Shown piece by piece: positions 45,185 through 54,126 of a stretch of DNA of 64,000 bases. The position numbers and the translations under genes were made by a program. Each line of letters starts with the position of its first letter. Position 1 is the stretch's first letter. This DNA comes from Rhodothermales bacterium (GTDB taxonomy: Bacteria > Bacteroidota > Rhodothermia > Rhodothermales > UBA10348): NCBI GenBank assembly GCA_028284865.1, contig JANQQV010000020.1:248001-312000 (forward strand). The letters are read 5' to 3'. The notes below the pieces were generated by a model, which ran no database searches, was not told the origin of the DNA, and saw only the letters and a list, made by a program, of their open reading frames with translations.

Positions 45185-45724
45185 TCAGGTATAGAAAGGA
45201 TTGGTGTCCGGCTTATCGACGCCCAAATAAACGTTTTTGTATCGGACGTAGTTGTTGGCATAGTTCATAATGGTCGCCACTTCCTCATCAGTCAACTCAC
45301 GAACCACCCGCGCTGGTGAACCTATGACCATGGACCGTGGAGGTATTTCCTTCCCTCCTGTCACGAGAGCCCCGGCTCCGATGATTGAGTCCGATCCGAT
45401 GTTCGCATGGTCCAGAATGATCGCGCCCATTCCAACCAGTACCCGGTCCTGAATCGTACATCCGTGAACAACAGCCGAGTGACCCACCGTGACGTTGTCT
45501 CCGATGGTCGTTGGTGACGTGTGGTGGGTCACGTGGACGACCGCGTTGTCCTGGATGTTGGATCGATTACCGATTCGAATACGATGAACATCACCCCGAA
45601 CGGTCGCAGAAAACCAAACGGAAGCGTCACGCCCCAGATGGACATCGCCAATCACGGCCGCATTTTCCGCAATGAAATTGGAAGCGTCGATCTTCGGCGA
45701 GCGATGAATGAAGGACTGGATCAT
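45185..45724 (-). CDS. Gamma-carbonic-anhydrase-like hexapeptide protein
   Basis: 179 residues of left-handed beta-helix repeats (IGDVHLGRDASVWFSATVRG, IGNRSNIQDNAVVHVTHHTS, IGDNVTVGHSAVVHGCTI). The histidines in VVHVTHH and GHSAVVHGC match the zinc-ligand positions of gamma-carbonic anhydrases (YrdA/PaaY/CamH type). Whether it hydrates CO2 is uncertain, because many such proteins are inactive. The start overlaps the mutS stop by 4 bases. Confidence 0.88.
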   Translation of the reverse strand: MIQSFIHRSPKIDASNFIAENAAVIGDVHLGRDASVWFSATVRGDVHRIRIGNRSNIQDNAVVHVTHHTSPTTIGDNVTVGHSAVVHGCTIQDRVLVGMGAIILDHANIGSDSIIGAGALVTGGKEIPPRSMVIGSPARVVRELTDEEVATIMNYANNYVRYKNVYLGVDKPDTNPFYT

Positions 45725-48393
45725 GCGTCACCTGCTTTCTGGTGCAATCTAGACAGGAGGAGCAAGGCGTCCAGAGGCGTCATGTCATCCGGGTTCACTG
45801 AACGGATGGCATCCCAGACCTCCTGCATGGCCGGGTCAGGCTCTGCAACGAACAGGGACATTTGCGGGCCATCTTCAATGGAAGGCGCTCGCGGCGGAAC
45901 GGTTCGACCGCCCTCGTTCCGGATCTCGAGCTCCTGCTGCTCGAGCTGAGTCAGGATCTCGCGGGACCGATCGAGCACATCGGCGGGCAATCCGGCCATC
46001 CGCGCCACCTCGATGCCATAGGAATGATCAGCGCCACCGCGGACCAACTTCCTCAAGAAAATGACCTTGCCATTGTGCTCTTGAACCTGGATTCGATAGT
46101 TGCGAATCCGCTCCAATCGCTCCTCCAATTCATTGAGCTCGTGATAGTGCGTAGCAAAAAGTGTTCGTGCAGCTACGTCTTCATTTTGGTGCAGATACTC
46201 TACAAGCGCCCAGGCTATTGACAACCCATCGAACGTGCTGGTCCCGCGGCCGACCTCATCCAACAAAATCAGCGATCGTTCGCTGGCATTGTTGAGGATA
46301 TTTGCGGTCTCATTCATTTCGACCAGAAACGTCGACTCACCCGCAGCGAGATTGTCGCTGGCTCCCACGCGCGTGAATATGCGATCCGTCAACCCGATCC
46401 GAGCTCTTTTCGCCGGGACATAGGCCCCGATCTGGGCAAGCAATACGATCAGTCCAACCTGCCGGAGCACAACCGATTTACCGGCCATGTTCGGTCCGGT
46501 GATGATGAGGATCTGTTCTGCATCTGTTGAAAGTCGCACCGAGTTCGGAACGAAAGGCTCGCCAGGCGGCAAGTGGTGCTCGACGACGGGATGTCTGCCC
46601 TCTTCGATCTCGAGATCGAGCCCTTCATGCAAGAGCGGACGCGCGTAACGGTTCGTGTGCGCGGTCTCAGCAAAGGTGGAAAGCACGTCGATCGAAGCCA
46701 GAATACGCGCGTTGACCTGAATCCTGTCCACTTCTCGGGCGAGGCCTTCACGCAACGTTCCAAACAAGTCTGCCTCGAGTACGACCAGGCGCTCCTCCGC
46801 ACCCAGAATCTTCTCTTCGTAGGCCTTCAGCTCCTCGGTGATATACCGTTCGGCATTGACAAGCGTTTGCTTTCGGATCCATGCCTCCGGCACTTTGTCC
46901 TTGTGAGCATTGGTGACCTCGAGATAGTATCCGAAGACCTTGTTGAAGCCGATTTTCAGTGAGGAGATGCCCGTGCGCTCAGATTCCGTCCGCTGCAGGT
47001 CGGCCAGCCATTGCTTCCCGCCTTTGGCCAGGCCTCGCAGTTCATCCAGCTCGTTAGAGACCCCAGTTTTGATCACTCCACCTTCTTTCAACTGGGCCGG
47101 AGGATCTTCGACGAGCATGGCCTCAATCTGGTCAACCAGGTCTTCGCACGAGACGAAATGCTCAAGCAGGTCATCCATGGCCTCGGCATGCGCGCCTTTC
47201 AACAGGTCGAACAGCTCTGGAAGAGACCGCAAGGCATCCCTCAACCCGGAGATGTCACGTGGTGTAGCTCGCCCCGTGGCAATACGAACGGCAACGCGCT
47301 CGAGGTCGCCCATTTCACGCATCATCTCCCGAACGGACGTGCGCAGCGTTCGGGACGCGTGAAAAACGTCCACTACGCGTTGGCGACGAAGGATGGGCTC
47401 GAGTGACCGGAGCGGTCGCACCAGCCAGCTTCGCAGTAACCGGGCCCCCATCGGGGAACCGGTCGCATCAAGAATCTCCACCAGCGAGCCTTCCTTTGCA
47501 CCCGTCGAAGCACTGGAAACCAGTTCGAGATTGCGCAAGGTTTGGACATCAAGGGGCATGGTTTCCCGATCATCCAACCACTCGAGGCGCCTGATCTGAA
47601 CCAGATTTCCTTTTTGGGTGTCCTGGACATAGTGAAGCAGTGCTCCTGCCGCGACTACACCCGCTCCGCTGTGCTCAATCCCGAAACCCTTCAGCGAATG
47701 GATTTCAAAGTGTTCCTTCAGCGTGCTTTCGGCGTACTCCTCAGCAAAAACCCAATCCTCAAGGATGGTTATCGAGCCACGGTCGATGCCCATTCCCTCC
47801 AACGTGTCACGCATTTCCCGAACGCACAGCACTTCGGACGCATTCAGTCCGACCAGGTGATCTGGCAGGCTATCCGGCTGGATATGAGTGGTTTTGAATT
47901 CACCCGTTGACACGTCGGCGTGAGCCACACCGCAGACAAGACGCTTGGCATTCCCTCTGCCCTCCTCCTGCAGCCAAACCGCGGCGAGGTATGTCGAACG
48001 CGTGGGCTCAAGCAGGTTGCTGCGCATCGATACGCCAGGAGTGACGACCTCGACGACGTCTCGTTTGACGATCTTTTTTCCCTTGCCCGGCTCCTCCAGC
48101 TGCTCGCAGATGGCAACCCGGAAGCCAGCACGCACCAACTTCGGCAGATATGTGTCGAGCGCATGATGCGGAAAACCAGCCAAAGCCACATCCGAGGCTG
48201 ATCCGTTGGATCGCTTGGTCAGCGTGATGCCCAGGACATCGTGGACTTTCTTGGCGTCCACATCGAATGTCTCATAGAAATCTCCCATCCTGAACAGCAG
48301 AATGGTCCCAGGATGCCGCTCCTTGATGGCGTAGTATTGACGCATCAAAGGAGTCTGACCTTTTGAACCTGCTGTGGTGGCGGACTTCGGCAT
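45721..48393 (-). CDS. mutS: DNA mismatch repair protein MutS
   Basis: 890 residues. The mismatch-binding domain has LFRMGDFYETFDVDAKKVHD, containing the Phe-x-Glu reader (FYE). The lever/clamp domains follow, and the ATPase has Walker A GPNMAGKSVVLRQ near residue 630 with Walker B in LILLDEVGRGTSTFDG. A helix-turn-helix and dimer tail end in LLLLSRLHQKAGDA. It is first in the mutS / gamma-carbonic anhydrase / purD run. MutL is not in the window. Confidence 0.97.
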   Translation of the reverse strand: MPKSATTAGSKGQTPLMRQYYAIKERHPGTILLFRMGDFYETFDVDAKKVHDVLGITLTKRSNGSASDVALAGFPHHALDTYLPKLVRAGFRVAICEQLEEPGKGKKIVKRDVVEVVTPGVSMRSNLLEPTRSTYLAAVWLQEEGRGNAKRLVCGVAHADVSTGEFKTTHIQPDSLPDHLVGLNASEVLCVREMRDTLEGMGIDRGSITILEDWVFAEEYAESTLKEHFEIHSLKGFGIEHSGAGVVAAGALLHYVQDTQKGNLVQIRRLEWLDDRETMPLDVQTLRNLELVSSASTGAKEGSLVEILDATGSPMGARLLRSWLVRPLRSLEPILRRQRVVDVFHASRTLRTSVREMMREMGDLERVAVRIATGRATPRDISGLRDALRSLPELFDLLKGAHAEAMDDLLEHFVSCEDLVDQIEAMLVEDPPAQLKEGGVIKTGVSNELDELRGLAKGGKQWLADLQRTESERTGISSLKIGFNKVFGYYLEVTNAHKDKVPEAWIRKQTLVNAERYITEELKAYEEKILGAEERLVVLEADLFGTLREGLAREVDRIQVNARILASIDVLSTFAETAHTNRYARPLLHEGLDLEIEEGRHPVVEHHLPPGEPFVPNSVRLSTDAEQILIITGPNMAGKSVVLRQVGLIVLLAQIGAYVPAKRARIGLTDRIFTRVGASDNLAAGESTFLVEMNETANILNNASERSLILLDEVGRGTSTFDGLSIAWALVEYLHQNEDVAARTLFATHYHELNELEERLERIRNYRIQVQEHNGKVIFLRKLVRGGADHSYGIEVARMAGLPADVLDRSREILTQLEQQELEIRNEGGRTVPPRAPSIEDGPQMSLFVAEPDPAMQEVWDAIRSVNPDDMTPLDALLLLSRLHQKAGDA

Positions 48394-48458
48394 GGAGCGA
48401 GTGGTGTGAAGACGTTCGCGCGAGTCGATTCCGCGCTTCGATTCAGGGGAAGGAAACT

Positions 48459-48557
48459 ACGGGGGGTAGCCCCCAATCAAAAGGAACTGTGGATAACCGA
48501 ACCCGGGTTCATCGGGTGCGTCCAACGATTTCATGTCGCCTCTATTCAGTAGGCGAC
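48459..48557 (+). other. Structured leader upstream of the sulfurtransferase
   Basis: Three stems can form. GGGGG/CCCCC lies around 48462-48474, competing with CTAC/GTAG (48457-48460 with 48466-48469). ACCCG/CGGGT lies around 48501-48517. A perfect seven-base stem GTCGCCT/AGGCGAC with a nine-base loop lies at 48535-48557. The last stem ends 42 bases before the ATG. Purpose unknown. Confidence 0.35.
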
Positions 48558-48599
48558 TGAGATGCCCAACACGCCCAACTGACTCATTCCACTTCCCGA

Positions 48600-49442
48600 A
48601 TGTCCTCTCCCATTTCTCCGCTGATTTCCGCAGACCACCTGAAGGAAATTGTTGATGACGACGGCATTGGAATCGTGGATTGTCGATTCAGTCTTGACGA
48701 TACGGACCGTGGTCGGCAGGATTGGGAATCCGGAAGGATTCCCGGAGCACGATATGCGCATCTGGACGACGACTTGTCAGCACCCCTTGGCGATGGAGCG
48801 GCAGGTCGTCATCCTATGCCGGAGCCCGCGGCGATTGCATCACTGCGGCATCGGTGGGGATTCGACGAGGAAACGTTGATCGTTTGCTACGATGATGCGG
48901 GGGGTGCCTTTGCTGCCCGTCTGTGGTGGATGCTGCGTTGGATCGGGCACGAAGCCGTCGTTGTGCTAGACGGCGGATGGCCGGCTTGGAAGGCGGCGAA
49001 AGGGCCAAACGATCAAGCAGCTCCCGAGGCGCTGCCTCTGTCCCGATCTCCCTCTTCTGCGACTTGGACAGAGCAGGCGGGTTGGGTCGCGAAGGCGGAA
49101 GACATGGAGCGAACCGACCGCCAACCTGTAGATGCCAGGGCACGAGAGCGCTTTCGAGGCGAAGAAGAACCTATCGACCCGGTTGCTGGACACATCCCGG
49201 GCGCGGTAAACATGCCATGGAAGGACAACCTGGACGAAGAGGGATTCTTACTGAGTCCAGATGTCCTGAGAGCTCGATGGGACGCAGCCGGAGGTACTGA
49301 ACAAGCCGTGAGCTACTGCGGCTCGGGAGTCACTGCGTGCCACAACGTATTGGCAGCAGCCGTGGCAGGCCTTCCCATCCCTCGCCTATTCCCACCGTCA
49401 TGGAGCGGCTGGATTGCGGACCCATCGAGACCCATCGAATAA
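48600..49442 (+). CDS. Sulfurtransferase with two rhodanese domains
   Basis: 280 residues. The N-terminal inactive rhodanese domain (about 1-130) has IVDCRFSLDDTDRGRQDWES and GARYAHLDDDLS. The C-terminal catalytic domain (about 155-280) has DARARERFRGEEEPIDPVAG, HIPGAVNMPW, and the active-site loop with C240 in SYCGSGVTACHN. The CGSGVTA loop is typical of mercaptopyruvate/thiosulfate sulfurtransferases. It ends in WSGWIADPSRPIE. It is divergent from mutS. Confidence 0.93.
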   Translation: MSSPISPLISADHLKEIVDDDGIGIVDCRFSLDDTDRGRQDWESGRIPGARYAHLDDDLSAPLGDGAAGRHPMPEPAAIASLRHRWGFDEETLIVCYDDAGGAFAARLWWMLRWIGHEAVVVLDGGWPAWKAAKGPNDQAAPEALPLSRSPSSATWTEQAGWVAKAEDMERTDRQPVDARARERFRGEEEPIDPVAGHIPGAVNMPWKDNLDEEGFLLSPDVLRARWDAAGGTEQAVSYCGSGVTACHNVLAAAVAGLPIPRLFPPSWSGWIADPSRPIE

Positions 49443-49517
49443 TCCAACGCTGCCGAATCAGAGGTCGCACGATCAAAAGCCGCACAGATGGTTGCCGTAC
49501 GATCAGAAGCCCAAGGA

Positions 49518-51932
49518 TCAAAAAATGCGCGCCGTTGAGATGCCCGCTCGGAAACCTGGTGCGTCGAGCCTCCAGGCTGCATCAATTCTGAACATGGTGA
49601 ATACGCCGGAAAGCGATATGCCGGCCTCGTGATGCCAGCTGCCGTTCAATCCTGCGTACCCGACTGGCAGAATTCGTTCGCGATCCGTCCACGCGTGAGC
49701 GCCATGAAGCAGAACATTCCAGTGCCGCTCTACCGCCCAACGCCAGTTCAACCATTCAAAGGGCACCGTCCGGAATGAGTGCTCCCAAGCGAGCAAACCC
49801 CACTCTTCTCCAACGTAGGGCGGAGCATCAGCCGTTTTGACGGCCCCGAATGTGGTCAGCGTGGAGCTTCCGTCCACAATTCCAAGTCGCTGAACAGGAG
49901 CAGTCCCGCGCACAACTCCTGCGTTCAGACGCAGGTCGAGCGTATTGGGAATGAGCCGCCGCTGAAAGAACGTGTTCGCACGCGCAAACACATCGATCTC
50001 GGCTCGCCAATAGTCCCCCTCTCCAGCCACCGTACCATCCAGACCCTTCTCAAGTCTGACCGTCCACTTTTGCTGAGGGCCCAGTGGCAAGGGAATGAAA
50101 TCGCCTGTTCTGGAGACGGATAGAGAAACCCGCTCCAGTTCACCCTCATCGATTCTGGGATTGAAGCTGTCTGGCAAATCGAATCCCAACCATGACCGGG
50201 ATAACTGCTGATTCAGCGACGCATAGTCTTCCTTGCTCCACTGCACAGATACGTCCAGATCTGCTTTCGTGAACCCGGTCAGCTCAGCTCCAGCCTCTAT
50301 GCCGCTTATCCTTAGGTAGTCGAAATAATCATGTCTCCCTATGGTGACATCCGCAGAATTGAAGAATCGACCTCGTACGGCGGATTCGAATACTACGTCG
50401 GTTTCATCTCGATAGCGGATGAAGACGCTGATTCGGTTTCGTACCGCTACGCCATAGGCCGTCGACCACGCTTTGCGCCCCGATTCCCACCCGAACATCC
50501 CGGTCGCCCTCAGAGGCCCAACAAGTCCCACCGAGCCTCCCAATCCCATCCGGAAACCCTCAATTCGGTTGTACCACAGGTCCGGTCTCACTTGGAGATC
50601 AATCCTGTCTCCACCCGTGAATACCCGGCCGACTGCGCTGGAGGTGTCTGATGAGACGCGCGCCTCAGCACGCGCCATGCGAGCAAGGACCCCCGACGGC
50701 TCGTAGACCTTGTCAATGGTCATTGTCGAATCTATCTGTGCGTAGGCCGCAGCTTCTTCCTCCGTCAGAGGAACAGCAACCAGGTCAGCTGGTCGCGCCG
50801 TTGGACGGGCCATCGTCGAGTCAACACTCACGATATCATCAGACTCATACAAAGAATCAGGCAGTGCGACATTCACTTCGAAGTCCGAGAGCCTGGACAT
50901 TTGCCTGATCTTGAAGGGAGGAAAGCTCAGGAGTCGATCTACGCCGACCTTGATTTCCATCTGGGTCTGTAAATCAATGGGCAGCCAGACACCTTCCCCG
51001 AAACGGGCAAACTGTTGCCGATAGGCCGCTTCTACGTACTGGATGGGCGGCGGAAAGACGAAGCCCCCTCCAGGCTGCAATTCGACTGACAACATGGCGT
51101 ACGTGACATCCTCGACGCGGATTGAACCATGAAATCCGCTGAATGTGGTCTGCCTTGGCTCGACAGAAATGACGTACACATCAGGCTGATCGGGCACGCT
51201 CTCAGTGGATTCCAGCCTGAATCGATACCTGGACAGCGCATCGGGATGGGTTACGCCCATCAAATTGTGCCCTGCGATGTTCAGGTTGTCATCATAAAGG
51301 TTCGCAACAAGAAGTGCGGCGGGCATGAAGGCATCGGTCTCGACATTGTCCGTTTGTTCTTGCCAAAGCGACACTTCTCTCATGCCACGATCCTTGTCCC
51401 AGAACGCCCTCGTCCCGCTTTCCCAAATGGACACGATTCCCGTGTCGTTTTCCATGCGGAATCGGTTGTAGGCGTCCACTGCCCAGGTTCTGAGTCCGGC
51501 TCGCCACGCTTGTTTTTCCTCGATTACCCGTCTCATGATGCGGACGGCCGGATCTTCCCCGGTGATGGTAATCTCCTGCAGCGTGATTGAAGAAGGCTCC
51601 AGCTCAATCTGCAATCGATCTGAATCTCCAGATTCTACCGACACACGATGAGTTGCGTACCCGATGAACCGGACAATCAACACGACGTCGTCATCCAGGG
51701 CTTGAAGCGTAAAAGCCCCTTCCGCATTGGTAATGGTGCCGGAATAGGAGCCATCAATCTGTATGGAAGCGCCTTGTAGCGGCTCACCCGTCTGAGCATC
51801 CAGAACGGTGCCCTGGATCCGATGCTGTGCATTGACGGGCGTAACGATTGAGGCGACCAAGCAGATCGCTACGAGGAAGGCTGCAAGCACAGGTCGTATG
51901 GCCAGCATTCGTTCCAGAGTTGAGTTCATCAT
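49518..51932 (-). CDS. DUF5686/carboxypeptidase-regulatory-like outer-membrane protein
   Basis: 804 residues. A signal peptide (about 10-36, AAFLVAICLVASIVTPVNAQ) precedes a carboxypeptidase-D-regulatory-like domain (about 38-115; QGTVLDAQTGEPLQGASIQI). Then comes a family region DPAVRIMRRVIEEKQAWR..., the hallmark of DUF5686 proteins, and a long beta-rich barrel-like part ending RAGISTARIF with a C-terminal aromatic. It is probably surface-associated; the function is unknown. The start directly abuts the PAP2 gene stop. Confidence 0.8.
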   Translation of the reverse strand: MMNSTLERMLAIRPVLAAFLVAICLVASIVTPVNAQHRIQGTVLDAQTGEPLQGASIQIDGSYSGTITNAEGAFTLQALDDDVVLIVRFIGYATHRVSVESGDSDRLQIELEPSSITLQEITITGEDPAVRIMRRVIEEKQAWRAGLRTWAVDAYNRFRMENDTGIVSIWESGTRAFWDKDRGMREVSLWQEQTDNVETDAFMPAALLVANLYDDNLNIAGHNLMGVTHPDALSRYRFRLESTESVPDQPDVYVISVEPRQTTFSGFHGSIRVEDVTYAMLSVELQPGGGFVFPPPIQYVEAAYRQQFARFGEGVWLPIDLQTQMEIKVGVDRLLSFPPFKIRQMSRLSDFEVNVALPDSLYESDDIVSVDSTMARPTARPADLVAVPLTEEEAAAYAQIDSTMTIDKVYEPSGVLARMARAEARVSSDTSSAVGRVFTGGDRIDLQVRPDLWYNRIEGFRMGLGGSVGLVGPLRATGMFGWESGRKAWSTAYGVAVRNRISVFIRYRDETDVVFESAVRGRFFNSADVTIGRHDYFDYLRISGIEAGAELTGFTKADLDVSVQWSKEDYASLNQQLSRSWLGFDLPDSFNPRIDEGELERVSLSVSRTGDFIPLPLGPQQKWTVRLEKGLDGTVAGEGDYWRAEIDVFARANTFFQRRLIPNTLDLRLNAGVVRGTAPVQRLGIVDGSSTLTTFGAVKTADAPPYVGEEWGLLAWEHSFRTVPFEWLNWRWAVERHWNVLLHGAHAWTDRERILPVGYAGLNGSWHHEAGISLSGVFTMFRIDAAWRLDAPGFRAGISTARIF

Positions 51933-52595
51933 CTAATAAAACTGGCGAGCCAGTACAGCAAATCCACCTCCCAGAACGGCACCTGCAACTACATCAGATG
52001 GGAAATGAACACCGTTCCAGACTCGTGACAGCGCAACAGAGGAGGCCCATAAGCCACTTGCGACCCGAATTGGGACTGAAGTCGTTTCCATGATGAGGTA
52101 GGTAGCCGAAAACACGGACATCGATGTGTGCCCAGATGGCATGGAAGACTGATCTCCAAGTTTTGCCAGTTCTGAAGGCGAGTACCGAATAATGAGGTCC
52201 GAATGATTCACATACGGCCTGTCCCGTTTGATGATGCGTTTCAACACGATTGTACTTGCAGCCGTCCCTGCCCAGCCAACGGAATAGGCCAATGCATTCT
52301 GGTATTCAACGTCATCACCAAGTGCAGCAACACCCCAGAACATCGGCACGGACCCAAAGGTAGCCGGATAGAAGGACGCATCGGCCACTTCCATCCACCC
52401 AGTAAATAGCGGTGTTTCGCGAGCATTCACCCAGCGAAGCAGCGACTGATCAGGCGTACCAGCGACCGGCTGAGCGTGGCAATCTGTGGAGCACCACTCT
52501 ACTCCATGATAGGCTACCGAAGACCTCTCCTGGGCATCCGCATGGTCAGAGACCAGAAACGCACCAAGCCATAAAACAATCAGGAATGCGTACAA
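51933..52595 (-). CDS. PAP2-family phosphatase, exported
   Basis: 220 residues with the proposed TTG start at 52595, which gives a tidy signal peptide (LYAFLIVLWLGAFLVSDHAD, then AQE). The acid phosphatase motifs are present in order: KRIIKRDRP, SMPSGHTSMSVFSA and SRVWNGVHFPSD. It is likely a lipid or polyprenyl pyrophosphate phosphatase of the periplasm. An in-frame ATG at 52661 lies 3 bases after the recA stop, but its extra 22 residues span the recA terminator hairpin (52600-52629), so that start is less likely. It is followed immediately by the DUF5686 gene. Confidence 0.82.
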   Translation of the reverse strand: MYAFLIVLWLGAFLVSDHADAQERSSVAYHGVEWCSTDCHAQPVAGTPDQSLLRWVNARETPLFTGWMEVADASFYPATFGSVPMFWGVAALGDDVEYQNALAYSVGWAGTAASTIVLKRIIKRDRPYVNHSDLIIRYSPSELAKLGDQSSMPSGHTSMSVFSATYLIMETTSVPIRVASGLWASSVALSRVWNGVHFPSDVVAGAVLGGGFAVLARQFY

Positions 52596-52599
52596 ACAG

Positions 52600-52629
52600 G
52601 CAGCGCGGGGCCGAACGGCCCCGCGCTGC
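52600..52629 (-). terminator. recA terminator
   Basis: A perfect 13-base stem (52600-52612 with 52617-52629, arm GCAGCGCGGGGCC) and a four-base loop, followed on the minus strand by CTGTTTGT. It lies 36 bases after the recA stop and just before the proposed PAP2 start. Confidence 0.8.
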
Positions 52630-52664
52630 AAATAACTCGGGTATTGAGTACCGGTACGCATGAA

Positions 52665-53708
52665 TCAGACCTCAGCGTGCTCTGCTTCAGCAACTCCATT
52701 GGATGGTGCTGGCAGAAGGCCCAGGATTTCCTTCACTTGGTCGGTGATCTCCTCCCGAAGCGAATCGTTTTCTCTGAGCCAGGACTTGGCAGCATCACGG
52801 CCCTGTCCAATCTTGATATCCCCGTAAGAGAACCACGACCCGGACTTGGTAATGACATCGTGTTCAACGCCAACATCGATGAGCTCACCCAGCGAAGAGA
52901 TGCCCTCTCCGTAGATGATGTCGAACTCCGACTGACGAAACGGAGGTGCGACCTTGTTCTTGACAATTTTCACCCGGGTGCGATTACCCACTACTTCCGT
53001 TCCATCCTTGATGGCACCAATGCGGCGAATGTCCATCCGGACTGATGAGTAGAATTTGAGCGCGCGGCCACCCGTGGTCGTTTCCGGACTTCCAAACATC
53101 ACACCGATCTTCATGCGGATCTGGTTGATGAAGATGAGAACGGTCTTCGTACGATTGATTGTACCCGTCAACTTTCGGAGAGCCTGGCTCATCAACCGGG
53201 CCTGCAATCCGACATGGCTGTCTCCCATGTCCCCTTCGATTTCCGCTCGTGGAACCAACGCAGCGACCGAGTCGATCACAATCACATCCAACGCTCCGCT
53301 TCGAACCAGCGTGTCACAGATATTCAGCGCATCCTCTCCAGTGTCCGGCTGGGAAACGAGCAAATCATCCGTATTCACTCCCAACTTCTGCGCGTAGCTG
53401 GCATCGAATGCGTGCTCGGCATCGATGAACGCACAGGCACCGCCGGTTTTCTGAGCTTCCGCAATAATGTGCGTGGCCAGCGTCGTTTTCCCGGAGGATT
53501 CAGGGCCATAGATCTCGACGATTCTCCCTCTTGGAACGCCTCCGATACCCAGGGCGGAATCCAGTAACAATGAGCCTGTCGAAATCGAGGCCATTTTGAC
53601 CTCGGGTTCATCTCCCAAGCGCATGATGGCGCCTTTTCCGAAGGACTTCTCGATCTGTTTCAGAGCCAGGTCAAGGGCTCGTTGCTTGGCAGCATCCTGC
53701 GTGCTCAT
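52665..53708 (-). CDS. recA: Recombinase RecA
   Basis: 347 residues, normal length. Walker A GPESSGKT at residues 68-75, Walker [11 protein letters not shown], the L1/L2 DNA-binding loops ([20 protein letters not shown] and [20 protein letters not shown]), and a C-terminal acidic tail (EAEHAEV). It catalyses strand exchange and activates LexA self-cleavage. No intein is present. It lies 418 bases downstream of cinA, with its own possible promoter and operator at 53852-53889. Confidence 0.99.
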   Translation of the reverse strand: MSTQDAAKQRALDLALKQIEKSFGKGAIMRLGDEPEVKMASISTGSLLLDSALGIGGVPRGRIVEIYGPESSGKTTLATHIIAEAQKTGGACAFIDAEHAFDASYAQKLGVNTDDLLVSQPDTGEDALNICDTLVRSGALDVIVIDSVAALVPRAEIEGDMGDSHVGLQARLMSQALRKLTGTINRTKTVLIFINQIRMKIGVMFGSPETTTGGRALKFYSSVRMDIRRIGAIKDGTEVVGNRTRVKIVKNKVAPPFRQSEFDIIYGEGISSLGELIDVGVEHDVITKSGSWFSYGDIKIGQGRDAAKSWLRENDSLREEITDQVKEILGLLPAPSNGVAEAEHAEV

Positions 53709-53851
53709 GAAATTCTGGTTTTGTGGCTCAGATCATTACTGAATCGGCGGAGAGCGACAGCTTCCCCCACCCACCGGTGACAATCAAGCCATGTTGAAAA
53801 GTGACGGTTTGTATGCGCGATACAGCACCATCCTCAGCAATACTGTGTAAT

Positions 53852-53889
53852 ATATGTGACACACTACACATATGCACCACATATTCAAA
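53852..53889 (-). promoter_or_regulatory. Candidate recA promoter and operator
   Basis: On the minus strand TTTG (53889-53886) is followed after 19 bases by TAGTGTGT (53866-53859), a weak match to a -33/-7 pair. The -7 octamer is flanked by a perfect seven-base inverted repeat, ATATGTG/CACATAT (53852-53858 with 53867-53873). A third copy of CACATAT lies at 53878-53884, 11 bases from the second. It lies about 145 bases before the recA start and could be an SOS or other damage operator. The rest of the 418-base gap 53709-54126 shows only short hairpins, including GCCCA/TGGGC at 54097-54109. Confidence 0.4.
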
Positions 53890-54126
53890 CTTTATCGTGG
53901 CCCCTGTATTGAGCTACCCCCGAGGGGTTCGGCTCGCCAGAAGGCTCGAGGCAAGCGACTCAACTAAGCTACGATCGAAGGGGTGTCAAGGATATGTCAC
54001 ATGTCTTCGCTCCTTCCCAAAGATGTTTCTCTGAGGTCGCCGTTCACACGTTTGACCCGACCCGGTCATCCCTATAACCCGACGTCTCTCCTTTCAGCCC
54101 ACGTTGGGCACTTCTCCTTCATCACA

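Noticed and set aside
53895-53990. A tRNA-like string (TAGCTTAGTTG on the minus strand, GGTTCG on the plus strand)
   Set aside because: No acceptor stem or anticodon arm can be folded around either piece, and the two pieces lie on opposite strands.
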